Shown: positions 11,869 to 24,953, counted from the stretch's first letter. The stretch: 64,000 nt of DNA from Eupeodes corollae (GCF_945859685.1 NC_079147.1:209501578-209565577), one strand, 5' to 3'. Program-made: numbers and translations. Notes: generated from the sequence alone by a model not told the origin.

Positions 11869-14262
11869 AAACTATAGAAACTTCTTAAAATCTACACGTT
11901 TTGTAGGGAAACTAGTTTTGAAGAAACCCAATAGCAAAAAAACTGACAATATTAAACTGGGGCGGAATCGGCTAAGGTGATTGTTGATTGTTGACAGTAA
12001 AAGCCAAATTGATACCTAAAAAGCTGTCACAACAAACATACGATAGTCCTTTTCCTACAAACATATCAGCTACCAGACGCTTACAAAAAACGAATGGAAA
12101 ATGTTGTCAGGTACCTTTTTTATGTACAAAAACACATTCTTTGGACGCACAAAGCTTACGATATTCGAAAAAGCATAAGAAAAGTAAGAATGTTATTAAA
12201 ACACATATAATTTAATACTTTTATTTATACAGATATTTTATGGAAATTATTTTAAAATTTCACCATAGCAACAATGACTTATGACTATTATATTCTGAAA
12301 ACGTTCAACCTAATTGAATTGAATCAGCTTACACAGACGGGAAACTCAGTGATAGTCAATTTGACTGTTTTCAAAATCTCAAAAATATTGAAATAACTTT
12401 CTTTGGATTTTGTAATTATTAGTTTTTTTTCTTAACTTTTGGGTTTGGTCTTTTCAATGACTTTTAAGACGCCAGCACTTAACGTGATACAAACGAGGTT
12501 TGTCGATCAAATCAATCGAGTGTTCCGCTAGATTTGTCAAAATTTTGAATACAGAGGATTCTGCACAATAGTAAAAGTGTGTTATTAACATAAATATACA
12601 AAGCATACTCTTTTGATTCGTAAAGTGATATTTTAATATATGAAATTTTATCCTTTGAGGATAAACTTGGTTTTTCTTATGCTAGCGTTTGTTTGTTTGT
12701 TTGTTTGATCGCGCTAATCTCAGGAAGTACAGATGTAGATACCGCAATTATTGGAAAGACTTAATGTAAATAACATTATGTTACGACTAATATGTGCGGA
12801 GCACCATTAGGAAAAGTTTCAAAAAGGTTTTTTTGTTCCCTTTTGTGAGAACGCACTCGATGAAACTGTTAAAATTGTGCTAAATTAAAGCATGACTTAA
12901 TTGTTACCCGACTGTATATGTCTATCTTTGGAAGTTAGCTTATCAAAATATAATTTTAATGAAACTTAAATTCATATGAACGAAGTTTATTTAAAAATAA
13001 CCAATTTGACATTTCAGTTCAAAGTTCACAATGGCATTTTTAAGGAAAGTCATGATAAAACTAGTTTGAAATTAGTGCACTCAAATTAGATTGCGATTAG
13101 GTTTTACTTTAATTGTTCGTGTTTAAGATACTTTCTATTTCGGGTCTTATACCATTAGTGATAATATTTAATACAACAAAAGTGGATAATTCTCTGTACT
13201 GTACTCAACACCGCTTTTCACACGACAACAACTTTATTTGGGAATCGACAAATCTTGTAGTAAAACGAAACCCAACATCTCCAGACTATGATCTTACTTT
13301 CGAAAAAAAAATGCATTTGAATATGAAATAATAAAAATAAAAAAAAATTCTCAAGACAAATGTTTTATTTGTGCTTCGCATTTTTAATTAAATCAACATT
13401 CTTGTCGACTATTGGTAACCTATGCAAATTTTGTATCGCATTGTATTGATTTTGAATTTGTGTGTTTAATTACCCAAAAAGTGTTTGCTTGTAACTTAAA
13501 AAAAATATAAAAATATTGAACAATTTCTGCTTTTGTTATATTAAACTTGAAGTTATTTCTATTATGGTGTGGCATAACTCAAATATAGTAAACCACATAA
13601 AGAAGAAGAATATAAAAATTTGTTTTGGTAATGTCGTCATTTCCTATCGTCCATATTGCAAAATAAATATTTTTCATTTGTATAATAAGTAATTCCACAT
13701 CTACATTACAAACCTATGTATGTTCATACTCGCAAGACTTGAAGACAGTTATAAGAAATCAGAATTCAAGTGCAAATATTTGTTGAAGAAGATAATACAA
13801 AAAGAAACTTACAAATAGGATTAAGTTAAATGAGTTAAATTGTCTGTCAACGAGTAAATTCTGAGGTTTGATGGATGTTAAAAGATAAGGTTTGTGAATA
13901 ATTTCTTTGAGGCTGATTTTAATAAGAAAATGTGTTTGTACTTCTATCGTACGTAGATTTAAGTAAATCCATCTCTGTCTGTAACATTCTTTTACTAATA
14001 ATTTAAAAAATACACTTCAGAAACGTTAAAAACATGTACATACATATGTGACATTATGTCTTTACCTTAAGAGTGATTTTGAAGTTGCGGATTAATGGAA
14101 TTACAGATAAAAATGTTTGCGATAAGAAAAAACCCAAATCGACCTAAGAAAACAATTTATATGAATATATTAAAAGAAAACAAAAAGGTTTTTGAGTTTT
14201 TTAACTTCCCTTAGGCAATTATAGTAATCGATCCGATTTGTCAAATCGAAAATTTTGACATT
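11869..14262. other. Non-coding stretch apart from one short repeat
   Basis: No exon, RNA gene or domain recognised apart from the GTTT-headed element at 12686-12812. Open frames at 11988-12215 and 13113-13331 lack family features. Confidence 0.5.
12686..12812 (+). repeat. Dispersed non-coding element with (GTTT)n head, copy 1
   Basis: A (GTTT) tract of about five units is followed by GATCGCGCTAATCTCAGGAA and decaying sequence. A second copy at 53303-53563 has the same tract joined to GAACGCGCTAATCTCAGGAA. From memory, tract-plus-core elements of this kind are common, non-autonomous and widespread in insect genomes; I cannot assign a named family. The right end is uncertain. Confidence 0.75.
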
Positions 14263-14520
14263 TATTGATGTTTCAAGGTCCCTAGAATCTGAATCTAAAT
14301 CAAAAGTTTTTAGAAAGACATCTGTGTCGAATATTTTGCAGAAAAAAAATTATATACATGAGGTCTTAAATATAAATTGTATGCATAGAAGAATAACGAT
14401 TTTGACATCTGGTAACATTTTTAGAATACCACAAGAAATACTACACAAAATTTATAAAAACTGATTTTAACTCGAATATCTCAAGAATAAATGAAGATTT
14501 CCTGCAAAAATTATTTAAAT
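14263..14520 (+). repeat. Dispersed repeat R2, copy 1 (left part shared with 60709)
   Basis: GTTTCAAGGTCCCTA and, about 30 bases further, TTTTTAGAAAGA(C/T)ATCTGTG occur here and again at 60706-60757 with the same spacing. Only this left part of roughly 55 bases is clearly shared; the right border here is a guess. No coding capacity is seen. Confidence 0.55.
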
Positions 14521-14704
14521 TTATACAAAATATTGTTCTTAAAATCAATTATTTTTTTGTATATCCAACTTTGATTCCACCGTTTTCGGATAACAGGATA
14601 CAACGGGAACTAGTGGTTTAAATATTATATTATTCACTTGAAAATGTCAGTTTACTAGCCCAATTCTGATTTCATTTGCGGGAGGCTGTAATTTTTGTAT
14701 TTCA

Positions 14705-15250
14705 AAATAAAGAAAACTGCCGCGAATGCTCTTAAGTGCTTATGGTGAGGCCTTGAGGGCGTTATTAGCGAAAGAACGTCTCGTTAGTGGTTTAACCGTT
14801 TAAAGATTGGTGAGTTTAACGCGGAAGACCGGCATAGTGGCGGAAGCCATAAAGTTTTCTAAGATAAAATATTGGAGACATTATTGAGTAAAGAATCGCT
14901 TCAAACTCAAGATGAATTGTCAAGTTCACTAAGAGTGACACTAGCAAGCGTTTTCAAAACGTCTCAAAGCCATGTATATGATTCAGAAAAAGGAACTAAG
15001 GTTCCATATGAGTGTAAAACAAGAGTCAATGAACGAAGTCTAATTGTTTGTGAACCGTTGCTTCAGAGGCAAAAATAAAGGGATTGAAAAATGGGTTCAT
15101 TACGATAGCTCTAAATGGAAAATTATGGAAATATCCCATCGAAGACGACCTAAACATCAAAGATCAAGCTTGGCGTAGTCGTCGTAGACCATGAGTTGTT
15201 AGATCCAAATGAAACAATCTAGTGGTGACAGTTATCGAAGGTAATTAATA
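14705..15250 (+). pseudogene. mariner transposase relic, second lineage
   Basis: The reading begins KKTAANALKCLW with a stop, then WFNRLKIGEFNAEDRHSGG, a degraded version of the CERWFxRFKxGDFxxxDxxxxGRP hinge of mariner DNA-binding domains. It continues LLSKESLQTQDELSSSLRVT (the QTQxELAxxLxVT helix), later EKWVHYDSSK (from TGDEKWVHYDxPKRRKSW, with the first catalytic Asp lost) and HELLDPNETI (from YELLKPGETI). Several stops and frameshifts interrupt it, and the HDNAPSH and SPDLAPSD blocks are absent. It resembles the Mos1/mauritiana side of the family more than the element at 61035-62075. Clearly non-functional. Confidence 0.85.
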
Positions 15251-18200
15251 TGTTTGAGACGAAAATTAAAAGACAAAATATACACATCATCTAGGGGCAC
15301 TAGAAATTGAATTTGCAGTGGAATCAAAGTTTTACACGATCAATTAGAAACACAAAATTTCAAAAAGTAATACTAGAAACAAAAATAGATATTGAGATAA
15401 AACTTATTTTTATCATATACAAAATATTGCTGTTAACTTTTAATCATTTTTTTAGAAAAACCTATGTAACTCGCAACTTTTCTTACAAACAACGAAAACC
15501 TACAAAAATAACTAAAATTGATAAGTCGAAAACCATATCGACTCAAGTATCTTGTAAAAACAAAGAAAGACATTAACTTCTTTTTATTTTATGCACAAAA
15601 TGTTGTTATTGATACTTTGCAAAACTTTTAAGCCGAATGGGACGTTATAAGCGTGGATCGCATCCCAGCTTCTTTAGCCTTGAAATAAGCACAGTAATAG
15701 GCATTTCTAAATTACTGCGGTGCAAAAAGCAAAAGCATTACTACATTGGAAATGTGACTGCGTGAGGTGCACTCTAAAAATCTTCACAAATATAACTGGT
15801 GGACAGTCTATAAAATCTATCAAAATCGGTTGAATTTTGTTGAGAATATGGCAACACAAAATTTGTATACTATATGCAGGTATAAATCAACACAAAAATA
15901 TATTAACCAATTTGAGCTACATCAAACCGAGTAGGTATACGAGTACATAAGGCTTTTGTATATAACTTAAGGTCAGTTTCCGATATGACATTTTTCTAAT
16001 GAAGGTCTATTACTCATTCCAATTATACCCAAATTTGATCCTCTGTGAATCATACCGTGTTTGGTTTCAAATTTTCAGTGATGAACAACTTATATTTGAA
16101 ATGAATTAAGTCTTACATATTCTGTGTAAATTATACACTCCATAACAATGTTTATAATATCTAACAACAATTGTTTCAACCCTAGATACATACATACTCG
16201 TATGTTAGATTAATGAGGCTTCCGACTTAAAGTAAACTTCAAAGATTTAATTTAATTTATCCTAATAAAATTCTTTCCTTATATTTAATTCTTTTAATTG
16301 AATTGAAATGGGAAAAACAAATATGTATGTATTCACACACATTTTGTCTTTTTACTGTTACATCTTTGAACTGAAAATAAATTACATATAAAGCCTTCTC
16401 TTTGGTTGCACAAATAAAATATACATGTAATTGTAAATGTCAAGTCGAATAGTCCACCTACTTTACAAAAACTCTGTTGTCTGCCCGCATTTGACAAATT
16501 TATTGCATTAACAACAGACAAGAACTTTTTTGGTATAAAGGCATAAGCAGAGGCATAGACAAAAGACAAACAATGGGAAGACCATCACTTAAGGAACAAA
16601 AAAAAAAAACCAAAATAATAGAAACCTCCATACTAGGTCTACATTAAACAGACATCTCAATTGCTTTTAAATGTTAAATTTTATACATCTAGACTTACCT
16701 ACTTGCATTATTTTTGTTTTGATTTTAATTTGTTCGAATCAGGGTCGGATTGAAGAAATTGGGCAGTTTGGATATAAATGCAAAGTAATGGGATTTAAAT
16801 GAACAAGAGAGAAAGAAGTTCTAAAAGCTAGAAGAGGAATAAAAACGATATCAGGCAAATAGAATTTTTCTAAAACCCAATTCAGACATTTGCAGTTGTA
16901 TGGCCTCGATAACTTTTTGACTTTTAATTTAAAGGTCTTGAATCGATGGGTATAGACCTTATCTTTCACCTGGTCTCAAAGAAAAGTTTCAAGATGCAAA
17001 ATCACAATATGAATCACAAGCCAAATGTCATCATACCACTTAAAGAATTACCCAGGCCAGAAAACTTTTCTTGCAGCAATAATATTGGGCAAAAGATTTC
17101 TTTGTCCTGAATTGGAATATTATTTTACAATTAGGACAGGTTTTTAAAATATACGTCTTTAAAAATGTAAAAGAAAAAATATTGTAATGTTTTTAAACTT
17201 AAAGTTGAACACAACATAGTTCATTATATATACTTTTCAGATACAATGTAAATCATTTTGGTATTTTAGTTAGTTTTTGAAAATTGTCAAAAGTTATGAG
17301 ATGACTTAAAAGCCTTCAGTTGACTCTATATAAAGCTTTGAAAAATCTTGATTTGTATGTGTTAATAGTTTTGAAAAATAAGTTTTAGAGTTAATTTTGT
17401 GTGTTTATTCGGAATCCGAACTCCGATAATCGTTTTAAACATAATTTGTATATGTTTTACTTTGTAAATAAAATAAGCTTGAAAACCCGTAATATAAGTT
17501 TATTTTCGAATTTGAAATGATTTGATAGATTGATTTTAAAGTCCAATTTGAATCTGGTCCCTGTTGACCAGTGTCTTTAAGCGACACACAAGTTTTCGAC
17601 TTTGTATAATACTTATACTTGTCCCAACCGCTCAAATTTGTACATCAGTTTCCCTATAGTTGAAATAGAAGTGATGTAGCTTTGAAAACCATTTATCATT
17701 TCCATACGAATTTAATTACGTTATTGAAATGTGTATCATTTCAATTTTTAGTAATGACGTAGTTTTTACTTGTTAAAATACAAAGTCTAATTATTCTAAA
17801 CTCTAACATAGTGTGGAAAATATTTCGAAACGTATAATGTGGATATAAATTTATGCTAATCCAATATTCAATATTTTGGGAAAAATCTTGCGGAAATAAT
17901 ACTTTTCACCTAAAAAAAAAACACTTTTTCTAGTCTTCAAAGTGCTTGCAATCAAATCCGTCTCTGTCAAAAAAAAATCCTCATTCGTGAATATCTTAAG
18001 ATCTAGGACTTATGAGTTATCTAACAATTAACCCCCAAACCTTTAGCATACATAAGCAAATTTAGGCGAAAATTAAAATTCAAACTCACTGTGGTTATAA
18101 AATCCTCATTGCACAGCATCTTTTTTCTTAACCTTCTTGTCTTGTTGTATAGTTGAAAAGGTTCAAAGAAGTTTCATAAAAAAGCGCAGTATCTTTTTTT

Positions 18201-19011
18201 GTAGGATATTTTTTTACGAATAATTGGTATCCAAACAAGAAAAAAAAATAATCTTTATTAAAGTAACTTCGTTTAGCTACTTAGATATTCTTGCAATCAC
18301 GATTTTTCGTCTGATGTGTTTTGCCTTCACTCTAACGAAGTCGATTAAAATTAACCAAAAATAGATAAAACGACTAAGGAAACACAATCTTTTCTACTAT
18401 CGGGATGTGTGTTTAAACTTTTTATTTTCTCCTTTTGGTAAATTCACTTGATTTTCTTGTTATTGTTGAATATAAATAACTTGTTAACTCAATTTTTTAT
18501 TTATTATTATTTCTTTTTCAATCAACAGCAGATCATCAAAAATTATAGCTCTTCACTGTAGGTCGTAGTTGCTGATTTCGGCTTCGCGATCGTTGTCGTC
18601 ATGATCAATTTTGTCTTGTTGTTCCCGCCAACACTTGCATTAGCATCATCATGATCGCACCTTAACGCGGTTAATTCAAAATCATAATAAAAATCGTTAT
18701 CCATCATCATTAATCACAGTGTGATGAGTTGAAATTACATTTTAAAAAAAGAAAAACAAAAAAGTGTATCTTTTATTTCTTTAACCAAAAGCAAACAACT
18801 TAAGTGCCAAAGATACTTTTTAAAATTCCAATCACGTTTGAAAATGTTTTTTCGCAACAACAAATGTCACTGTGAGACTGATCGTAGGTGGCTCAAATCA
18901 TAATAACAACAAATGAGAAACAAAATTCTGGTCACTGACACTTGACAATACACAAAAAGTATCTAAACAACCGAAATCGTGATAGGAAGGTAATAGAAGT
19001 ATCGATCTATG
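15251..19011. other. Non-coding stretch, no gene seen
   Basis: AT-rich sequence. The frames at 15307-15576, 16333-16569, 16739-16969 and 17435-17635 have no recognisable domain. The part 18530-18740 is richer in CpG and in CATCATGATC-like words than its surroundings, possibly regulatory, but nothing specific can be named. Confidence 0.45.
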
Positions 19012-19015
19012 TATC

Positions 19016-19022
19016 TATAAAA
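19016..19022 (+). promoter_or_regulatory. Candidate TATA box (TATAAAA)
   Basis: TATAAAA is followed about 30 bases later by GAGCTCACATC, a loose initiator context, and the next 300 bases are more GC-rich than the surroundings. Short plus-strand frames follow (19039-19227, and 19275-19337 whose internal CAG/GTGTTC could be a donor). TATA words are frequent by chance in DNA this AT-rich, so this is only a lead. Confidence 0.2.
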
Positions 19023-19339
19023 CCGCGAAGAAGATGTCGTGTTTAATTTGAGCTCACATCTTTTTCTGACAACGACGATCGACGTTCATATGAGAACTGA
19101 TCGTTTACTTGAGAGAGTAGCTTCAAGAAGCATGAACATGAGCGAGCAACTACAGCAAACGATCGCACATTTTAACAACAAGTATCTGACAGAAAAAAAC
19201 TCACTCAAATTGAGTGGAAAAATATAAACAAATTTAAATAATGCAAGTCAGCTGAAGTTAAAGTTAAAATTTTGATGGTTGACTACGATCGAGGCGACCG
19301 ACACGGCGACGATTCAATCCAGGTGTTCTCGCGGTGAAT

Positions 19340-20395
19340 TATCAATTTCTTTGTTATAATTTTTTAAAGGAGATTTATGTAATAAGTGCCTATATGACAT
19401 GGTTTTTGTTGATCGAGTCTCGATGCATGTTAAATAGCTCTATCTGTATGATACAATTGAAAGGGAACGCTCAGCGATCTTTGAAGGCTTAGGAATTCCT
19501 ACTTTTAGATCAAATAAAAAGTACATGAGATACTTGACAAAATTACTTTGAATTTAAAAATGTACCCATAAAGATTTTATTTGAGCAGCTCGGGACGAAA
19601 ATGTAAATTGATTGATTGGATCCGGGAAATCAGTATAAATTTTTGGTTTGTTTGTTCAATCAATTTTACTGTGATAAATGATAAGTATGGACATGTGGAA
19701 TTTTGTTTGTTAAATGAGTTTATCATATGGGGGATGGCAGATTTGTGTGTAGGATTTAAGACACGACCGACATGGAGTTTATTGACTTTTCTTATCAAAA
19801 CGAAATAAGTTATATCGATTTTTTTTAACAAATAGTTTTGAGAAAAAGTAAGCATTTATTTGTCACGAAGAATATATAAGTCCTATTATATTGTATCTTA
19901 AAAATTTTAATGAATTCTATTTTGTTTGGTTAACTTACCATTTCAAAGTTTCAAAGTTGTCTATACAAATTTGAGGTTCAATAGACTAGATAGCAGGGGT
20001 TGGAGTATTCGAGTGTTATTTGAATATTCTTTTGAAGAAAAATCCTCCGATTTATTCAATACTATCCATAAGTTTTGTCTACAAAAGCCTTCGAAGAAAG
20101 TCAAATAACACCACACAAAACTAACCTCTGATTGGCAACGGCTAGTTACTCCCTTATAGAAGCATTGACACTAAAATTACTCGAAATAATGAAAGATAGC
20201 TATTTAAACTTCGATGCTAGATGCTAGTACTATCTTAATGTCTAGGTCAGTTTCTTTAAGAGCTAGTTTGGTTCCTAAATATCTTTATTTTAGATTTTGC
20301 TTAATTAAATTTTAGATTCCTTAAATCGCAGAGAACCTTGAGGTTATTTATTTAAAGCTAAAGTGTCACTTGGTTGTCAGTAAAATATGGCAAGG
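19340..20395. other. Non-coding stretch, no gene seen
   Basis: Overlapping open frames occur on both strands at 19577-19855 and one at 19926-20108. None shows a motif I recognise. Confidence 0.45.
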
Positions 20396-20935
20396 CTAGC
20401 ATATAGCTACATTTTCATTTTTACAAATATATCGCCAAAGAAAACTCCCCTTGGTATGTGATTCTCGATATCGTTTATAAACAACAACGAACATTAATGG
20501 ACTAAGAACACATCCTTGTGGAACACCAGTTTCTGTTTCCATCACGTAAAACTGTAGACACCTTGGAAAGTTTGAATGGGGAATAATTGATAAAATTTTA
20601 GGACTATGACCAATTCGACAACCTGAGTGCAAGTAAAATGTTTTCTTAGGGAACTTAAAACAGAAATATCTCTATATGTAGTTTCCTGCCTGATTTAGAT
20701 CAACTTTTTTAAAATGGCAGTTATCTTGCCGAGCGATAACTTATTGGGAAGGTTCCTGCGAGAATACTGTGTAAAATTTTATAGAAATACCAACTGACCT
20801 CAGGGTCAGCTTTACTTTTCTTCCTTCTTTTCAAGGATATAAGTAGCTTTGACATTGTAAATTTGCAGTCTAGTTCTGGAGTATTGAAAGTTGGGAGTAC
20901 AAAAAGCATTTTATTTTGGTTTGGATCATCTATAC
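20396..20935 (-). pseudogene. Non-LTR reverse transcriptase fragment (jockey/I-like)
   Basis: Reading the minus strand from high to low coordinates, 20909 downwards gives FNTPELDCKFTMSKLLISLK and then KKSKADPEVSWYFYKIL, matching the FTxxEL...LKxxKAPGPDGVxxxFYK segment of non-LTR reverse transcriptases, with PGPDG degraded to ADPE. Further on, 20632 downwards includes PRCLQFYVMETETGVPQGCV followed by LSPLMF, the conserved GVPQGxxLSPLLF motif before the catalytic region. The FxDD box and most of the fingers domain are missing. This is a deleted relic of a lineage different from family A. Confidence 0.8.
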
Positions 20936-23835
20936 ATTTTTTTTTAAGTTTAAAGCGATCTGATCACCACAGATATATCAGTAGAGATTTAAATCAATCG
21001 TGACAAATTGAATGTTTTTATAGTTTTAAAAGCCTAATAAAACAGTCTCTCCATCCACAAAGTGCAATTAAATGTAACTCATTAGATGAAAAATTGGTTC
21101 TGGAATATATGTCCAAATAAGATATAAAGTTATAAGTAGATACATTTTCTTTTCTAAATCATAGTTAAATTATAAATCGGAAAGAAAGAATTGATACGAT
21201 TTAACAAAGATTTCCTTTGAAAAAAGTTCTTCTGTGTCAACAAAATAAAAACTAACAAATTATGGTTGTACCTGTGAACAAGTTTGTTAATCTTTAGAAC
21301 ATTTATTTTGATACAAAAAACTTAGAAGCTTATAAGTGCCATGCTTGAAAAAGGTGTGGAGATATGGTTTCAAAGAAAAAAATCAATGAATCACCAGATC
21401 ATCATCACTTCTCCCACTCAATTATTGTCATCAGATGAACTTGTAGATATATTTAAATTAACATAAACAAAAGCATCCAATATTCTATTTGAATCGAACA
21501 TAAGTAGCTACCTAACAGAAAAGATATATCATCTTCTTTATATACATAGATTAATCAACATAACCATATTTAATACAGTAAATAACCAACCTTGTTGCAA
21601 AGTCAATGCCATTAATCGTAGACCAATATTTAAGGTTACATCAAGTTCCATATTAATAACAATGTACACGTAATCAAAACAACATGATATCCCGTGGGTG
21701 ATGATGGTATTGGGCTTGCATTACGTAGGTAATGTCTAAAAGCTTAAGCTACTTTTCTATATCAAGTAATTTTTCTAATAATTTTAAATCATAATCAAAA
21801 TGAGAGATGCAGGTGTTGGTATAAAAAAATTGGTAAATCGGGTAAGACATAAATTATAAAGTCTAACTACCACCCACAGGTCATGTCTAACACGACAGCG
21901 CGGCACAGCCGACCGCGACGGCCGGCAGCGGTGGGGTGGTGTACAATTTTGCATTGAAAAGATCATGTACCGATAAAACGAAAAATCTTAGACTTGAACT
22001 ATAAATGACTCATTTGACATAATTTTGTTTGACTCATAGGACAAGCTTTTAACACCACACAAAGTAAGCTAAAACAATAGGTTTTCATTCGAAGATTAAA
22101 ATCTACTCCACAAAGTCTCGCAAAGGTTCAAAGTATATGCTTTAAAGAATGCAACAATGCCAACATTTCACACCACCAATTAGGCCCAAACAAAAACTTA
22201 AGGACTGGCAATAAATATAGGACCAATATAGGTACAAACAGAAGCAGCAACAGCGCAAGATATAGTCCGCCTTCGTAGACATTGTTGTATTATGCAAATT
22301 GGCCTCTATCAAAAGGATTATACAAAGTTACAAATGTTTTATAACTGCCATTTTACAGCAGCTAAACAAATCCGTTCTAATTAAGTCAATATGTCTTTGG
22401 CTCTCTGGGCCTATAAGCTGGACTATGGACCACTGGTACAGGTAACTGGTAGTTTGGTCTTTATATGGACTACCATAAATATAGCACCACCTACGCTCTA
22501 GAGCTGTCTTATTCATTCATGAAAATCAAACTTATTCCTTCTCTGAATTGTGTGTTTATGTTTTTCTGTTTTGTTGTAATTTAAATGGAAAGATACAAAA
22601 GTATCTTTTGCATTTTTGTTTGTGGTGCTGAAGCTAAAGCTGACGACGACGACGAACGGCGCGCGGTTCAAAAAAGGAACAATGGGAAAACAAATCAAAT
22701 AGTATAAAAGTCACGTTTTGTAATTCTTTCATCTATTAAAGATACCTACATAGAAAATATGCACTTTAAGTAGCAGCAAAATGTATAAGTACTATCTTTG
22801 CCATTGGCATTGTTATTCGTATTTTGTATTTGTAGCTATATGCCTTTAACTTGTTTTGTTTGATTTCAATTTTGGTCTAAAAGTGAACCAAGTGCCTGTT
22901 TATATAGAACTTATAGGAAAAGATATAATAAAGTTCCTCATTGGATTTGACGATGAGCTTATACGTTTGCCCCAGAGAGTGATACTTAGTTCATTCTAAG
23001 AAAAGCAACAAGAAACTGGATAACCTCTTTCTATTTATTTTGTGGTATGGCAATCTTCGTTTTGTTGTTGTTGTTGTTATTGTTGTTTTTGATTTAAACT
23101 TATACCTCATTGTTGTGTCACGACTTTTTACCACCTCTTGATCACGAGGTTCACCTAGTAAAGTACCTATACTATGTTTGGTCTTAACAAAAAAAAAAAC
23201 AAGAAACGAGTTCGCACCTGGAACACAGGGATGGAGTTAGAAGTAATTCATAAATGTTTGCCCCATTTGTAAGCTTCAAGGAATCTTAGAATTAAACGAA
23301 TATCAAATGAATTGAGATATCGAATTATGAAAAGCAAATAATTTGGTTCAAAAACAAATAAAAAACTTGTTTAAAGTTTAAATTAGGAAAACACTTAAAT
23401 TGTTAATTTGAAAAATCAAGAGAATTTTGATTTGTGGGAAAGAGTTTCAACAGAACGAAAATTTTAGATTTTGAAATTAAAATCGTAAAGGTTTAATAAA
23501 AGAAGTTATTTAGATATTAATAGCCGTTTGCAATCGAAATCATGACAAAAATTTAGTTATATACATCTGCGGAAAAAATTAGTGCCTTTACGTTTGAACA
23601 ACGTTGAGACATCGGAAATATAGAGCACGTATTTCTTAAGTGAGTTCTGTGTAGCAGAAAACGTTTGTTTTTGAAGAAAAGTCTTGGCGAAAATGAAGCA
23701 GACAACTGTGATCAATTTTGTGAAACAAATTTCATGGTATGCTAGCAGACAACGCTTATGTTCCACGTTATCGCACTGGTGCACAGATGAAAATGTGTCA
23801 TCGATCTCCACTGCTCAACATTTCATACACTAGCC
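20936..23835. other. Non-coding stretch with simple repeats
   Basis: No gene recognised. Notable composition: a short GC-rich patch around 21893-21940 (clustered CCG/CGG words) and a GAC-repeat with GGCGCGCGG at 22639-22665, both unusual in this AT-rich DNA, plus a (TTG)n tract at 23062-23087. Confidence 0.5.
23062..23087. repeat. Microsatellite (TTG)n, interrupted
   Basis: About eight TTG units with one TTA interruption, directly visible. Confidence 0.9.
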
Positions 23836-24175
23836 TGAGATGACTTCTACACAAAGATTTTGGATTTTTTCCTGAAAGGTCTTGCTGGATCTGGATCATC
23901 CTGAATTGGACAACGTTATTTTTGGCGTTTCGCATTTTTTTATCGTCAACTCGAAAATTCAGCACGTTGTTGTCGAAAAGCCAATGTATTTACAGAAAGT
24001 GACAGTTTGGTTCGATCGTGACAGCTTTGGACAATTTTTCTTCGAAAATAAATCGGGAAATAAATTTAGGCACCTTGTAAACCGACTTTTTCTTTGCTGG
24101 AATTGGAGATATCCATTTGGACCACACAGATCATCCCACAACCGTTTTTTTTGCATATCAAGTTCTAAAGCCTAG
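23836..24175 (+). pseudogene. Tc1/mariner-like transposase, central fragment
   Basis: The best segment reads HVVVEKPMYLQKVTVWF and then FGQFFFENKSGNK. Insect mariner-related transposases have here HxxxEKPxHPQxVTVWCxxxxxGxIGPFFFENExG, just after the first catalytic acidic residue. Upstream, in another frame, DDFYTKILDFFL resembles the xDFxxKILFSDEAHF block with the DEAHF core destroyed. Downstream the HTxCH and SPDLTP blocks cannot be traced. Frame changes and losses show it is dead. It may be the same group as 8759-9010, which has only the C-terminus. Confidence 0.65.
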
Positions 24176-24506
24176 CAGCCTTGGCCTTATCTTTTGGCTA
24201 AAGGGCCAATTCATCTACCTAAATTACATCCTGTTCCATAATTTAAGAGGTGAATATTTCCTTAGAGCTATAAAGCTATAGAGCTATAAAGTTGGCAACA
24301 CTTTTTTAACTATTTTTTTTTTTTTCAATACAATTTCAAAAGTTAAGGCCAAAAGATCATCTATAAAGGCGTAGATTTGGTTAATGGGCATCTTTTGGTT
24401 GAATTGATTAACAATTAAGAAAACTGGCGCATTTGGAGTGATGCTATAATCCTCAAGTTTAGGTTTTTTCGGTGTAGTTTTATAGCGGCAACGTCAATAT
24501 TAAAAA

Positions 24507-24878
24507 ATGTCAAAAACAAAAGTCGAAAAGCGAAACAAATCGGCAACCAATGAGGTTGTTAGCCTCGAATGCACCATTCACTTGTCCAAGCGGGTGCACA
24601 ATATTGGATTCAAGAAACGCGCTCCTCGTGCCATCAAGGAAATCCGCCAATTCACCGAGAAGGAAATGGGTATCAATAATGTGAGGATCGACACCCGCTT
24701 GACTAAGCACATCTGGTCAAAGGGTATCAGGAGTACATTTTTTCGTGTACGCGTCCGACTTGCCCGTGGCCGCAACGACGATGAAGACTCACCCAACAAA
24801 CTGTTCACATTGGTCACCTACGTGCCAGTTGCCACATTCAAAGGGTTGAAAATGTTGAATCCGGCGACGATAAGTTGA
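24507..24878 (+). pseudogene. RpL31: Ribosomal protein L31 (eL31) processed retrocopy
   Basis: The 123-codon frame starts MSKTKVEKRNKSATNEVVSL and continues with KRVHNIGFKKRAPRAIKEIR, DTRLTKHIWSKGIRST and RNDDEDSPNKLF, nearly full-length eL31, a 60S subunit protein. It looks like a processed copy rather than the functional gene. It has no introns. Positions normally almost invariant are changed: Tyr to Cys before TIHL, Pro to Phe after GIRST, and Arg to Gly in LARRRNDD. Near 24849 a frameshift replaces the normal end; the expected VES-DD tail is readable in another frame from 24854. No clear poly(A) tail remains, only mixed T/A runs after 24898. The function of the intact gene is established knowledge; the pseudogene status is inference from these defects. 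Confidence 0.86.
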
Positions 24879-24953
24879 AGATTAGCGAGAGTGAAACTTT
24901 TTTTTTTTAAATAAGTAAAGACACACAATTTTAAAAACTGACTGTTTTCAAAC

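Noticed and set aside
19577..19855. Opposed overlapping frames of 75-92 codons
   Set aside because: No motif in either strand and composition follows local A/T runs.
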